Numbered from the stretch's first letter, positions 1-7,085 are shown. The stretch is 9,257 nucleotides of DNA from Ktedonobacterales bacterium (GCA_025450405.1 JANWHL010000293.1:1-9257); one strand, 5' to 3'. A program made the numbers and translations. The notes: generated from the sequence alone by a model not told the origin.

Positions 1-1
1 G

Positions 2-2173
2 GAACGACACTGGCGTTTCCTGTCCGAAGGCCGCCCGGCCCGGATCGGCGTCGTTCTGGCCCGTCGCGGCCGCGTTGCTGGACCGCTCGGGCACGATCGG
101 GATGGATGCGTTGGTGTTGGGCGAGTTCGGAAGAGCCGTGTTGGCGCCTCCCGGCGTCGTGGCCGGACGGGTGGAGTTGGTGGGGCGCGGGAGGGCGCCG
201 CTGCCGAGCGGCGGCACGGGGCCCGGCAGGAAGTCCCCGGTAGGCATCTGGGCGCTGGGAGTGGCCCAGGTCTCTGGGGGCGGCATCGTCATGGGCTGGG
301 TCGTGTCGGTTTGGGTGTAGAGCGGGCCCGAGGGATAGGCCAACTGGCCCGACTGGAGCGGGAGTGGGCCCGACGGCACTGGGAGTGGGCCCGACTGGTA
401 GGATAGCTGGCCCGACTGGTAGGGGAATGGGGGCGGCGCGCCAGCCGGCGCGCCCATGGCGGGTCCGGCGGTCCACCCGGTGGGAGCGATCACGCCGCTG
501 AACGCGGGGTCGCCGTTGGATGTGAGGGCCGGCGCCGCATACGCTGGCTCAAGTTGGAAGACGCTGATGCCTCCCAGGACCGAGCGCGCGAGGTGCGCGA
601 GCTGCTCCATGGAGCCATGCATCCGCTCCATGCTGTCGCGGGTGCGGGTGGTAATGTCTGAGATATCCGCCATCGAGCGGGCGATGGTGCTCGCGGCCTG
701 GGCCTGCCGGCCGGCGGTCCCCGTAATCTCCTCGATGGCCGCGGCGATGCGCTGGGTGACAATGTCCACCGCCTCGAGAGCGGCGCCGGCATGCGCCGCC
801 AGCTCCGACTGGATGACCACCTGGCGCGTGCTCTCCTCGATCGTGACCACGACGGCGCTGGTATCGCTCTGGATGCCCTGGATGCGCGCACGGATCGCTT
901 TGGCGGCATCGGCGCTGTTGGTGGCGAGGGTCCGCACTTCTTGGGCGACGATGGAGAAGCCAGAGCCATGGTCGCCGGCGCGAGCCGCCTCGATGGACGC
1001 GTTGACGGCGAGGAGGCGAGTCTGATCGGCGAAGTCCGAGGCGAGTTGGGCGATCTCGCCGATTTCCTGGGTGCTTTCACCAAGGCGCTTAATGCGCTTC
1101 GCCGATTGGAGGGTCATCTCGCGCACGGCGCTCATCCCAGCGGCCGCCCGCACCGCCGCCTCGCCGCCATCGTGCGAGAGGGTGATGGCCTCGCTGGCCA
1201 CCTCCGCGGCGGCGGCGGCGGTTTCGGAGATGTGACGCACGCCGGCCGCCATGCCCGCGACGGCACTGGAGACCTCGCGAATCTGGCGTTCCTGCACATG
1301 CGCGCCCGCCACGAGCTGGGTGGCGGACGCCTGCACGGCGGCCGCGCTGCGAGTGACCACCTCGCTCGCCTCGCGGACGTCGTGCAACACCCCGCTCAGC
1401 CGCAGCAACACGGTGTTCATGGCCTCGGCCATGGGGCTGAGCGGGGTGCCCGCGAGGTCCGCGCGGACGGCGAGATTGCCGCGGCCGACCTCCTCCATCT
1501 GGCGTAGCAGATCCTCCACACCGGCCTGGAGCACCCGGTGATCGCGCTCACGTTCGTCGAAGTGGCGCGCCATGTCGATGGCCGCCGCCGCCTGGTTGGC
1601 GAAGAGCTCGACCACCTCGATGGTTTCCTGGCTGGGGACTTTGCCATCTTGCGGCTGGTCGAGCGAGAGGACGCCGAGGAGGGCGCCGGTGTGGCCGCTG
1701 ACGAGGGGCACCAGCAACATATCCGCGGCATCCCAGGTGTCGGACACACGGGTGCCGGCGGCGGGCGGGGGCGGGGCAACGAGGATGGTCTCCATGCCAC
1801 TCATGAGATCGCTCAGCGCCGCTTGATACTGGTGGGGGATGAAATAGGAGTGGCTGACGCAGCACTCCGGCCGCATGATGGCGAGAACCCGATTGAGCTC
1901 GGGCGGGGCCTGACGCAGACGCTCGTACTCTTCGGGTGAGAGGCCGACCACAGCGGCCACTTCCATGTACGGTGTGTTGGGGCAGACGAGATTGAAGGCC
2001 GCCACGCCGAAGCCGATGGTGGTGGTGACGGCGTCGGCCAGCCGCAGCAGGATCTCCTGGAGGCCGAGATCGACGCGCAGCGTGTTGCTGAGGCGGACCA
2101 GCTCGCGGATTTGCCGGACGCGGCGCTCCATGTCGCGATCGGGGCCGCGCCGAGGGACCCAGTTGTTCACCAT
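2..2173 (-). CDS. Soluble methyl-accepting chemotaxis-type transducer with N-terminal GAF domain (C-terminus cut by window edge)
   Basis: One open frame reads from ATG at 2173 to the left edge (724 codons, no stop). Residues about 20-205 form a GAF sensor domain; its C-terminal part carries LLVPL, GVLSLDQPQDG and ELFANQAAAAID, typical of GAF domains that bind small ligands. Residues about 220-265 look HAMP-like. Residues about 270-540 are the antiparallel coiled-coil signalling domain, with the hairpin tip near ADQTRLLAVNASIEAARAG and then GFSIVAQEVRTLA, the region known to contact CheA and CheW. No signal peptide or membrane segment is visible, so a cytoplasmic receptor is inferred. After residue 540 comes a Pro/Ser/Thr/Gly-rich tail of at least 180 residues with five 7-residue repeats. 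The start is chosen because GGAGG lies 6 bases before ATG. No che or pil genes are in view. The family call is strong; the ligand is unknown. Confidence 0.93.
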   Translation of the reverse strand, partial: MVNNWVPRRGPDRDMERRVRQIRELVRLSNTLRVDLGLQEILLRLADAVTTTIGFGVAAFNLVCPNTPYMEVAAVVGLSPEEYERLRQAPPELNRVLAIMRPECCVSHSYFIPHQYQAALSDLMSGMETILVAPPPPAAGTRVSDTWDAADMLLVPLVSGHTGALLGVLSLDQPQDGKVPSQETIEVVELFANQAAAAIDMARHFDERERDHRVLQAGVEDLLRQMEEVGRGNLAVRADLAGTPLSPMAEAMNTVLLRLSGVLHDVREASEVVTRSAAAVQASATQLVAGAHVQERQIREVSSAVAGMAAGVRHISETAAAAAEVASEAITLSHDGGEAAVRAAAGMSAVREMTLQSAKRIKRLGESTQEIGEIAQLASDFADQTRLLAVNASIEAARAGDHGSGFSIVAQEVRTLATNSADAAKAIRARIQGIQSDTSAVVVTIEESTRQVVIQSELAAHAGAALEAVDIVTQRIAAAIEEITGTAGRQAQAASTIARSMADISDITTRTRDSMERMHGSMEQLAHLARSVLGGISVFQLEPAYAAPALTSNGDPAFSGVIAPTGWTAGPAMGAPAGAPPPFPYQSGQLSYQSGPLPVPSGPLPLQSGQLAYPSGPLYTQTDTTQPMTMPPPETWATPSAQMPTGDFLPGPVPPLGSGALPRPTNSTRPATTPGGANTALPNSPNTNASIPIVPERSSNAAATGQNDADPGRAAFGQETPVSF
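317..421 (-). repeat. Five in-frame 21-bp tandem repeats encoding a [YVL][QP]SG[QP]L-x heptapeptide
   Basis: Five consecutive 21-bp units lie at 401-421, 380-400, 359-379, 338-358 and 317-337. On the minus strand they encode YQSGQLS, YQSGPLP, VPSGPLP, LQSGQLA and YPSGPLY (residues 585-619 of the transducer). SG and L are invariant, and the other positions vary conservatively. The repeats sit in the low-complexity tail beyond the coiled coil. The role is unknown. Confidence 0.9.
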
Positions 2174-2571
2174 CGCGCGCCTCCAATCATACCAAAGCCG
2201 GATGAGACGAATTCGGATGAGGCGTCGCGGTTGCAACCGCCAAGAAACCGCAACGAGGGGTCCGCGGCCGCGAAACCCGCCGGCGGGGACTCTCCACACC
2301 TGGTATCAGGGTTTCCGGTTGCGGGGTTCCCATTTCAGCTCAGCGGGCGGCCCGTTGTCGAGGGCCAGCATAGCACATCGCCGCACGGTACACAAACGCT
2401 CATCCGTTTCGACAATCGGGCCGCGATCTTTCGGTTTGGCACGCCACGTGATAAGGAGATGGCCATGCCGGCAATGGCGGAGACGTTGTGGGAAGCCGGC
2501 CATGATGGCCAACGTGGGCCAGCCACGGCCCAAGGGCGCCAGCCCGCACAGAGAGACATTCGGGGGGCGAC
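2174..2571. other. Intergenic region between divergent transducer and DUF5658 genes
   Basis: About 400 bases with no convincing gene. It holds the transducer's Shine-Dalgarno GGAGG (minus strand, 2180-2184). Perfect palindromes are present at 2227-2240 (14 bp) and 2276-2287 (12 bp), and a 6-bp inverted repeat with a one-base centre lies at 2498-2510. Near the right end, AAGGAG at 2453-2458 precedes ATG at 2465, which opens a 58-codon frame of doubtful reality overlapping the next gene. I found no clear -35/-10 pair in either direction. Since two genes diverge from it, promoters are expected here, but none could be assigned. Confidence 0.6.
2227..2240. promoter_or_regulatory. 14-bp perfect palindrome upstream of the transducer gene
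   Basis: GCGGTTGCAACCGC is its own reverse complement and lies 54 bases upstream of the transducer start. Its position and symmetry would suit a dimeric repressor site. In GC-rich DNA of this length a palindrome of this size can occur by chance, so this is only a candidate. Confidence 0.25.
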
Positions 2572-2901
2572 ATGGAAGCCACACGCGCGCGTCAGATCAC
2601 GCCGGCGCTGTACATCTGGCTCACACTGTTTTTCGTGCTGAATATCGCGGATCTTGTCAGCACCTATGTGGCGCTCGGCATTGGGATGCGCGAGGGCAAT
2701 CCGTTGATGAGCACGCTGCTGAGCCACTATGGCTTCGCCGCGCTCATCGCGTATAAGGTGGCGGTCATTCTGGTCGTGACGATCGGCGTGGTGCTACTGC
2801 GGCGGTTCAATCCGCGGATGGCGAAGATCACGATCGTGGTGTGCAATGTGCTGGTCTTTGCGGCGGTCTTTTTGAACATCCTGCAGTTCAATCTCGGATG
2901 A
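2572..2901 (+). CDS. Small integral membrane protein, DUF5658 type
   Basis: A 109-residue protein of unknown function. Three hydrophobic helices are visible, at residues about 11-35, 54-77 and 84-107, so it is almost certainly in the cytoplasmic membrane. Between helices 1 and 2 lies the family signature: LNIADLVSTYVAL followed by GxxEGNPLM, with N24, D27, T31, E41, N43 and P44 as the conserved polar residues. A lysine in helix 2 (K62) is also typical. The start ATG has a run of six G at 2562-2567 as a plausible ribosome binding site, 4 bases upstream. It stands alone, convergent with hflX on its right (38-base gap) and divergent from the transducer on its left. The family has no established biochemical role that I know of. 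The family assignment is from recognised motifs; the membrane location is from hydrophobicity. Confidence 0.85.
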   Translation: MEATRARQITPALYIWLTLFFVLNIADLVSTYVALGIGMREGNPLMSTLLSHYGFAALIAYKVAVILVVTIGVVLLRRFNPRMAKITIVVCNVLVFAAVFLNILQFNLG

Positions 2902-2939
2902 TCCAGCCTTGGTGAAGCGGTTAAGGTGAACCGGCGCCG

Positions 2940-4250
2940 CTACGGAACGGCCGTCGCCTCGGGCGCGATGACATTCGGCCGAGAGCTGGTACGCCGCCCG
3001 CGCGGACCCAGCATGAATGGCGCGAAGGGGCTGAGAAGGGGCCGCGGCAGCGACCCTACCACCACCACACCGTCGGCGTCGGGCGTTTCGCTCGCCACGT
3101 GCCCGCGCCGGTGGAAGAGCTCCACCAGGTCACCGCGTTCGAAGGGCAGGCGCACGCGTACGTCCACCATCTTCGCGCGAATCACCTCGCCGACTTTCAC
3201 CAGCAGCGTGTCGAGATTGCGGCCCGTGATGGCGGAGACCGGGACGGCATTGGTGAAGAGGGTGGTATCCACGGCATCGGCGTCGGCGAGGCGATCGATC
3301 TTGTTCAGCGCGGTTACCCGCGGCTTGTCGACGGCGCCAAGCTCGGCCAGCACGTCGTTGACCGTCTCGGACTGCTCGATGGCGTTCTCGTGGGTGATGT
3401 CCACGATTTCCAGCAGCAGGTCGGCCTCGACGACCTCCTCCAGGGTAGCCCGAAAGGCGGCGATCAGGCTCGTCGGCAGTTTCTGGATGAAGCCGACGGT
3501 GTCGGTCAGCAGGATCTCCTGGTGGGTGGGAAGGGTGAGGTGGCGGGTGGTTGGGTCAAGCGTGGCGAAGAGCTTGTTCTCCGCGACCACACCAGCCGCG
3601 GTCAGCGCATTGAACAGGGTGGATTTCCCCGAGTTGGTATAGCCGACGATCGCCACCACGGGAATGGCGCGCTCGGCCCGCTGGCCCCGCTGCCGGGCGC
3701 GGTGCTGGCGCACGACCTCCAGGTCGCGGCCCAACTCGCTGATGCGCGCGCGGATGCGACGGCGATCTTCCTCCAGCTTGGTCTCACCGGGGCCGCGGAC
3801 GCCAATGGCGCCACCCACGCCGCCGCCGCCCGAGCCGCGCGATCCGCCGCCCACGCGTGAGAGCTGGCGACCGTGGCCAGTCAGGCGCGGCAGGCGATAT
3901 TCCAGCTGGGCGAGCTCCACCTGGAGCTGGCCCTCACGCGTGCGCGCATGCTGCGCGAAGATGTCGAGAATGAGGGCGGTTCGGTCGATGACGCGTGTGC
4001 CGGTCAGCGTCTCGAGGTGGCGCTGCTGCGAGGGGGAGAGCTCGTCGTCAAAGATGATCAGATCGAGGTCGTGCTCGGTGACCAGGTCCGCCAGCTCGCG
4101 CGCGCGCCCGCGGCCCAGATAATAGGCTGGGTCTGGCGCCCGCAGGCGTTGCACCATCGTCCCGACCACTTCGGCACCGGCTGTGCTGGCGAGAGAAGCC
4201 AGCTCGGCCAGAGAGTCATCGGCGTTCCACAGGGCATCCTCGCCCGCCAA
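2940..4250 (-). CDS. hflX: Ribosome-associated GTPase HflX
   Basis: HflX binds the 50S subunit and splits stalled or hibernating ribosomes in a GTP-dependent way. All parts are present (numbering from the TTG at 4250): N-terminal domain 1-130; glycine-rich linker 134-149 followed by the family hallmark RGPGETKLE; a helical hairpin to about 195; then the G domain with G1 GYTNSGKST (203-211), G2 around T230 in FATLDPTTR, G3 DTVG (250-253), G4 NKID (316-319) and G5 SAITG (339-343). A C-terminal domain follows. TTG at 4250 is the first canonical start in frame and gives 436 residues, but homology seems to continue upstream: the frame stays open for 26 more codons, reading SERAFLAALELAG just before it, like normal HflX N-termini. 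A good Shine-Dalgarno precedes an ACG at 4325 (see findings). It is transcribed from its own promoter, separately from queF. Confidence 0.96.
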   Translation of the reverse strand: MAGEDALWNADDSLAELASLASTAGAEVVGTMVQRLRAPDPAYYLGRGRARELADLVTEHDLDLIIFDDELSPSQQRHLETLTGTRVIDRTALILDIFAQHARTREGQLQVELAQLEYRLPRLTGHGRQLSRVGGGSRGSGGGGVGGAIGVRGPGETKLEEDRRRIRARISELGRDLEVVRQHRARQRGQRAERAIPVVAIVGYTNSGKSTLFNALTAAGVVAENKLFATLDPTTRHLTLPTHQEILLTDTVGFIQKLPTSLIAAFRATLEEVVEADLLLEIVDITHENAIEQSETVNDVLAELGAVDKPRVTALNKIDRLADADAVDTTLFTNAVPVSAITGRNLDTLLVKVGEVIRAKMVDVRVRLPFERGDLVELFHRRGHVASETPDADGVVVVGSLPRPLLSPFAPFMLGPRGRRTSSRPNVIAPEATAVP

Positions 4251-4332
4251 CTCCAGCGCGGCCAGGAACGCACGCTCTGACCCACCAGGTCCATCGACCT
4301 GGATGACGCGATTCCGCTTCGCCGTAAGCTAT

Positions 4333-4338
4333 CCTCCC
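4333..4338 (-). promoter_or_regulatory. Shine-Dalgarno GGGAGG upstream of the extended hflX frame
   Basis: On the minus strand GGGAGG is followed after 7 bases by ACG (4325-4323), in frame with hflX. No other strong Shine-Dalgarno lies between here and the TTG at 4250, where the nearest purine stretch (GGAG) directly abuts the TTG. The site therefore argues that translation begins near 4325 rather than at 4250. Confidence 0.55.
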
Positions 4339-4433
4339 GCAAGGCACGCACGCCCGCGACTACGCGTTTCTACGATCGAGCGATCAAGTGATACCGTTTG
4401 ACGAACCCAGGACCATCCACCACGGGCAGCGGC

Positions 4434-4462
4434 ATTGTACCACCTGATCGCCGATGATCCAA
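4434..4462 (-). promoter_or_regulatory. Sigma-70-type promoter for hflX
   Basis: Minus-strand TTGGAT (4457-4462) and TACAAT (4434-4439) are separated by exactly 17 bases. TGG directly precedes the -10, forming an extended -10 element. The predicted transcript would begin near 4427, about 100 bases upstream of the probable hflX start. The promoter lies between the queF stop and hflX, so hflX need not depend on queF transcription. Confidence 0.6.
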
Positions 4463-4491
4463 ACGGCCGGGCGGATTCGTGGTCGCTGAGG

Positions 4492-4980
4492 CTAGATGCC
4501 GCTGAAGGTGGGGCGGCGATATTCGGGCCGCGGGCCGGTGTAGCCCTGGCGCGCATGCTCGGCGACGATGGTCGTCTTGATGTTGCCGCGGACGTTGAAC
4601 TCGCCCACTACGCGCATCCAGCGGGGCGCGAGCGACGCCATCAGGTCGTCAAGAATCTGGTTGGCGGCCGCCTCGTGGCTGATGCCGCGATCACGGTAGC
4701 CGTTGATGTAGAGCTTGAGGCTCTTCAACTCGATGACCGAGGCGTCCGGCACATAGTCAATGACGACGGTGGCGAAATCGGGATAGCCCGAGCGGGGGCA
4801 GAGGCAGGTGAACTCGGGGATCTCGAAGTGGATCGTGTAGTCGCGCTCGGGGCGAGGATTCGGCCACGCCTCCAGCTCGTTGGTGGCGATGGCCTCCTGG
4901 CCATAGGGCCGCCGTTCGGGCGCGGTCGCCGTGGGCGCGGTCGTGGCGGTAGACGAGGGCGGTGTGGAGGGCGAGGACAC
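4492..4980 (-). CDS. queF: NADPH-dependent 7-cyano-7-deazaguanine (preQ0) reductase QueF
   Basis: This cytoplasmic enzyme reduces the nitrile of preQ0 to the amine preQ1, the last step before insertion into tRNA on the queuosine route. It is the short, single-domain type (162 residues). Visible motifs: EFTCLCP, where C61 aligns with the catalytic cysteine that forms the thioimide; D68 in YPDFA, the proposed acid; the NADPH-binding family motif ELKSLKLY (84-91); and substrate-contacting H102-E103 in ISHE. Residues 1-22 are a Ser/Thr/Ala/Pro-rich tail not expected in the family core. The start is GTG at 4980 with AAGGAG nine bases upstream. C59 stands where the Bacillus enzyme has serine, giving two nearby cysteines. 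It follows the DUF885 gene on the same strand after 179 bases. No other queuosine genes are in the window. Confidence 0.96.
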   Translation of the reverse strand: MSSPSTPPSSTATTAPTATAPERRPYGQEAIATNELEAWPNPRPERDYTIHFEIPEFTCLCPRSGYPDFATVVIDYVPDASVIELKSLKLYINGYRDRGISHEAAANQILDDLMASLAPRWMRVVGEFNVRGNIKTTIVAEHARQGYTGPRPEYRRPTFSGI

Positions 4981-5033
4981 GGGGCAAAGCTCCTTAGCCG
5001 TCTGGCGCGGCGTTCTCGCGCGGGTGGTTCGAG

Positions 5034-5072
5034 GATCGCTCAGGTTGATCGCTCAGGTGGATCGCACTGGCA
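5034..5072 (-). repeat. Three 13-bp tandem repeats in the queF leader
   Basis: On the plus strand, units at 5034-5046, 5047-5059 and 5060-5072 each begin GATCGC. The first two match in 12 of 13 bases (GATCGCTCAGGTT/G), and the third is degenerate. They lie between the putative queF -10 and its Shine-Dalgarno, hence in the likely 5' untranslated region. They do not resemble the preQ1 riboswitch classes I know. Confidence 0.75.
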
Positions 5073-5093
5073 GGTCGGGCATGGCAACATCCT

Positions 5094-5099
5094 ATTGTA
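5094..5099 (-). promoter_or_regulatory. Possible -10 element for queF
   Basis: Minus-strand TACAAT lies 113 bases upstream of the queF GTG, and the same hexamer is used in the hflX promoter. At the normal distance upstream the sequence is CCGCGA, a poor -35, so this is a weak promoter, an activator-dependent one, or a chance match. Confidence 0.35.
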
Positions 5100-5159
5100 C
5101 CGCGCGGTATGGGCGATCGCGGCGCGGGTGGTCGGCGAGGGGGCGAACCTGGCGCGCGA

Positions 5160-6956
5160 CTAGACGGGATCGCCGGTCGGGTCGCGCAAGAGCATGCGTC
5201 GCGCCAGGGGGACCGGCGGCGCCCCGCACGCGAGCAGCGCGTCGTGGAAGCGTCGCGGCGAGTATTCGGTGCCCGCCTCGCGCTGGTAGTCCGCGCGCAG
5301 CTTGAGCACCATCAGCTTGCCGAGCGCGTAATAGAGAGAACCGGGGTCCTGCGCGCAGCGCGCCGCCTCCTGCTGGCAGCGAATTGGCGCCAGATGTGTG
5401 CGCGCTTCGATGAAGGCCGCCGCCTCGGGGATGGTGGTCGACCCTGCGTGCAGATCGAGAGTGGCGAGATAGCGGCAATCGCGCAGGACGGCCATGCCGA
5501 CCTGCGCCAGCTCCGCCCAATCGTCGCCAGCTCCGTATCCGGCTTCGAGGATGAGCTGCTCCGCGTAGTGCGCCCACCCTTCGACACAGGCATAGGAGGT
5601 GAACGCGCGCGCCACATCGGCCGGATGACGACCCACGCGCAGGAAATGGAGCAAGTGGCCGGGATAGGTCTCGTGCGCGGCGGTGTTGCGCAGACCCCAG
5701 GGATTGAGCTTGGCGAGCCAGTCGGCCTGGACCGTGGCCGGCCAGTCGGGGTCGGGCAGGGTGATATAGAAGTACGCTGGTTGGCCCGGCGTCTCAAACG
5801 GGCCTGGAGCATCCATGAACGCCGCACCGGCGCGCATAAACGATGGCGTGGCGACGACGTGGCAGAGGGCGGCATCGGGCATGGCCACCATGCCGCTCTC
5901 CGCGAGGACGGCGCGCAGCTCAGCCACGACCCGCGTGGCGGTGGTGAGCACCTCGTGCGCCTGGTAGCGATCCTGGGTGAGACGGTCAAACGCTTCGAGG
6001 GGAGTGAGACCATGGCGGCCGGCGATCTCGCTGGCGCGTGCTTGATTGAGCTCCAGGTCGTCCAGCCCCACGGCCCGTAGGCGCTCCAGCGGCAGGTCCA
6101 CCAGCTCGCCGTGGTGAAGCATCGCCGCGAGCGCCGCCGGACCGACTCGGAAGTTGCCGGTGGCCTGGCCCAGCCGCTCGCGCAGGGAGGCGACGAACTC
6201 CTGGACGGCGCCTGAGGCGATGCCAATGGCTTCGTGGAACGCCTGTTGGCGCGCGGGCGTGGGGGCCATGGCGGCACCGGCCGCGCGCAACTGGTTGCGG
6301 TAGTAATCCGCGAGCTCGCGAAACGCGAATACGGACTGCTCCAGGGTGGGCCGCGACGCTGACTCGCGCAGATTCGCGCGCGCAGCCGCCAGCACCGCGG
6401 GCACGCCGCGCAGGTGGCGGGTGAGAGCTTCCAGGCGGTCTGCCGCGGGCGCGTAGGGGCGCTTGACATAGATGGAGACATCCAGGATGCCATGGTAGAA
6501 GCCGGGATTCCGCTCGTGCTGTCGCCACTCGCGCCAACGAAAGAGCTCCTCGGCGCAGGCGTGCTCGGCCATGGCGAGGTCGCGCGCCACCTGAGAGCGC
6601 AGCGCGGTGGTTTCGAAGCTCGGGCCAGCGTCCTGGTGAGCGGGGTTGAACCCAGCGCGCGGGCGTAGCGCGCGCAGGCGAGCTCGCCAGCGCTCCAATG
6701 CGGCAATGCGCTCGGCAATGGCGCTGGCGCTGAAGTCGGGGATGCGGCCATCTAGCGCGTGGCGGCCGTCCCAGATGGCGCGATGGGGATGGAACGCGTA
6801 GTGATTGGCGACGAAGGCGTCGATGACCGTGTTCACCTCGGCCACCGCCCGCGCGCCGGGCTCGCCGGCAGACGCGTCGTGGAGATGCCGACGCCCGATG
6901 GGTATGGCCAGCCCATCTGACGTGACCCGCTCCTCGGAGTATTCGTCGGCCCGCAT
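5160..6956 (-). CDS. DUF885 family protein, putative zinc metallopeptidase
   Basis: A 598-residue protein, full length for DUF885. The decisive motifs are HETYPGH (428-434), a zincin-like HExxPGH in which both histidines would bind a metal and E429 would be catalytic, and EGWAHYAEQL (459-468), supplying a further glutamate ligand. LYYALGKLMVLKLR (541-554) near the C-terminus is also family-typical. The rest is predicted largely helical. There is no signal peptide or lipobox, so this copy looks cytoplasmic, unlike many secreted or lipoprotein relatives. The start ATG at 6956 has only a weak ribosome site (AGGGA about 3 bases upstream), but no better in-frame start was found. Peptidase activity is inferred from the motif; the substrate is unknown. 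An M55 D-aminopeptidase is encoded 1.6 kb away, which may hint at a shared peptide-degradation role. Confidence 0.92.
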   Translation of the reverse strand: MRADEYSEERVTSDGLAIPIGRRHLHDASAGEPGARAVAEVNTVIDAFVANHYAFHPHRAIWDGRHALDGRIPDFSASAIAERIAALERWRARLRALRPRAGFNPAHQDAGPSFETTALRSQVARDLAMAEHACAEELFRWREWRQHERNPGFYHGILDVSIYVKRPYAPAADRLEALTRHLRGVPAVLAAARANLRESASRPTLEQSVFAFRELADYYRNQLRAAGAAMAPTPARQQAFHEAIGIASGAVQEFVASLRERLGQATGNFRVGPAALAAMLHHGELVDLPLERLRAVGLDDLELNQARASEIAGRHGLTPLEAFDRLTQDRYQAHEVLTTATRVVAELRAVLAESGMVAMPDAALCHVVATPSFMRAGAAFMDAPGPFETPGQPAYFYITLPDPDWPATVQADWLAKLNPWGLRNTAAHETYPGHLLHFLRVGRHPADVARAFTSYACVEGWAHYAEQLILEAGYGAGDDWAELAQVGMAVLRDCRYLATLDLHAGSTTIPEAAAFIEARTHLAPIRCQQEAARCAQDPGSLYYALGKLMVLKLRADYQREAGTEYSPRRFHDALLACGAPPVPLARRMLLRDPTGDPV

Positions 6957-7085
6957 GGGTCCCTGGCATCTTTCTGTTGGCTGTCCGTGGTCCGCGCCGC
7001 GGCCATTGGGCGCTGGGGTGACAGCGCTGACGCGCGATCCGGGCGGGCATATCCTCTGGCCCGTCTGGTGTCCCCACCGCGCGAG

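Noticed and set aside
791..1507. Long plus-strand open frame opposite the transducer gene
   Set aside because: It is the antisense shadow of the coiled-coil coding region. Its product is a His/Gly/Ala/Arg-rich low-complexity string without a recognisable domain, and the minus-strand frame is unmistakable.
1548..2186. Minus-strand frame from TTG 2186 overlapping the transducer
   Set aside because: An Arg/Pro/Ala-rich out-of-frame translation, sharing the transducer's ribosome site but without homology-like features.
2186..2191. TATGAT as a -10 element for the transducer gene
   Set aside because: It is too close to the Shine-Dalgarno: transcription would begin inside or after the ribosome site. 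The -35 position holds GAATTC, a poor match.
2918..2933. Hairpin between the convergent DUF5658 and hflX genes as a bidirectional terminator
   Set aside because: The stem is only five base pairs around a six-base loop, with no T-run on either side. It is too weak to call.
3099..3860. Plus-strand frame opposite hflX
   Set aside because: Antisense shadow of a clearly conserved GTPase with all G motifs intact on the other strand.
4981..5100. preQ1 riboswitch in the queF leader
   Set aside because: I could not find the compact stem-loop plus A-rich tail of class I, nor a convincing layout of the other classes. The leader is GC-rich with direct rather than inverted repeats.
4435..5163. Plus-strand frame opposite queF
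   Set aside because: Antisense shadow. It ends in Gly/Arg repeats produced by the complement of the QueF N-terminal Ser/Thr/Ala/Pro tail.
5109..6080. Plus-strand frame opposite the DUF885 gene
   Set aside because: Antisense shadow with Arg/Gly/Glu-rich composition. The minus strand carries the HETYPGH and EGWAHYAEQL motifs.
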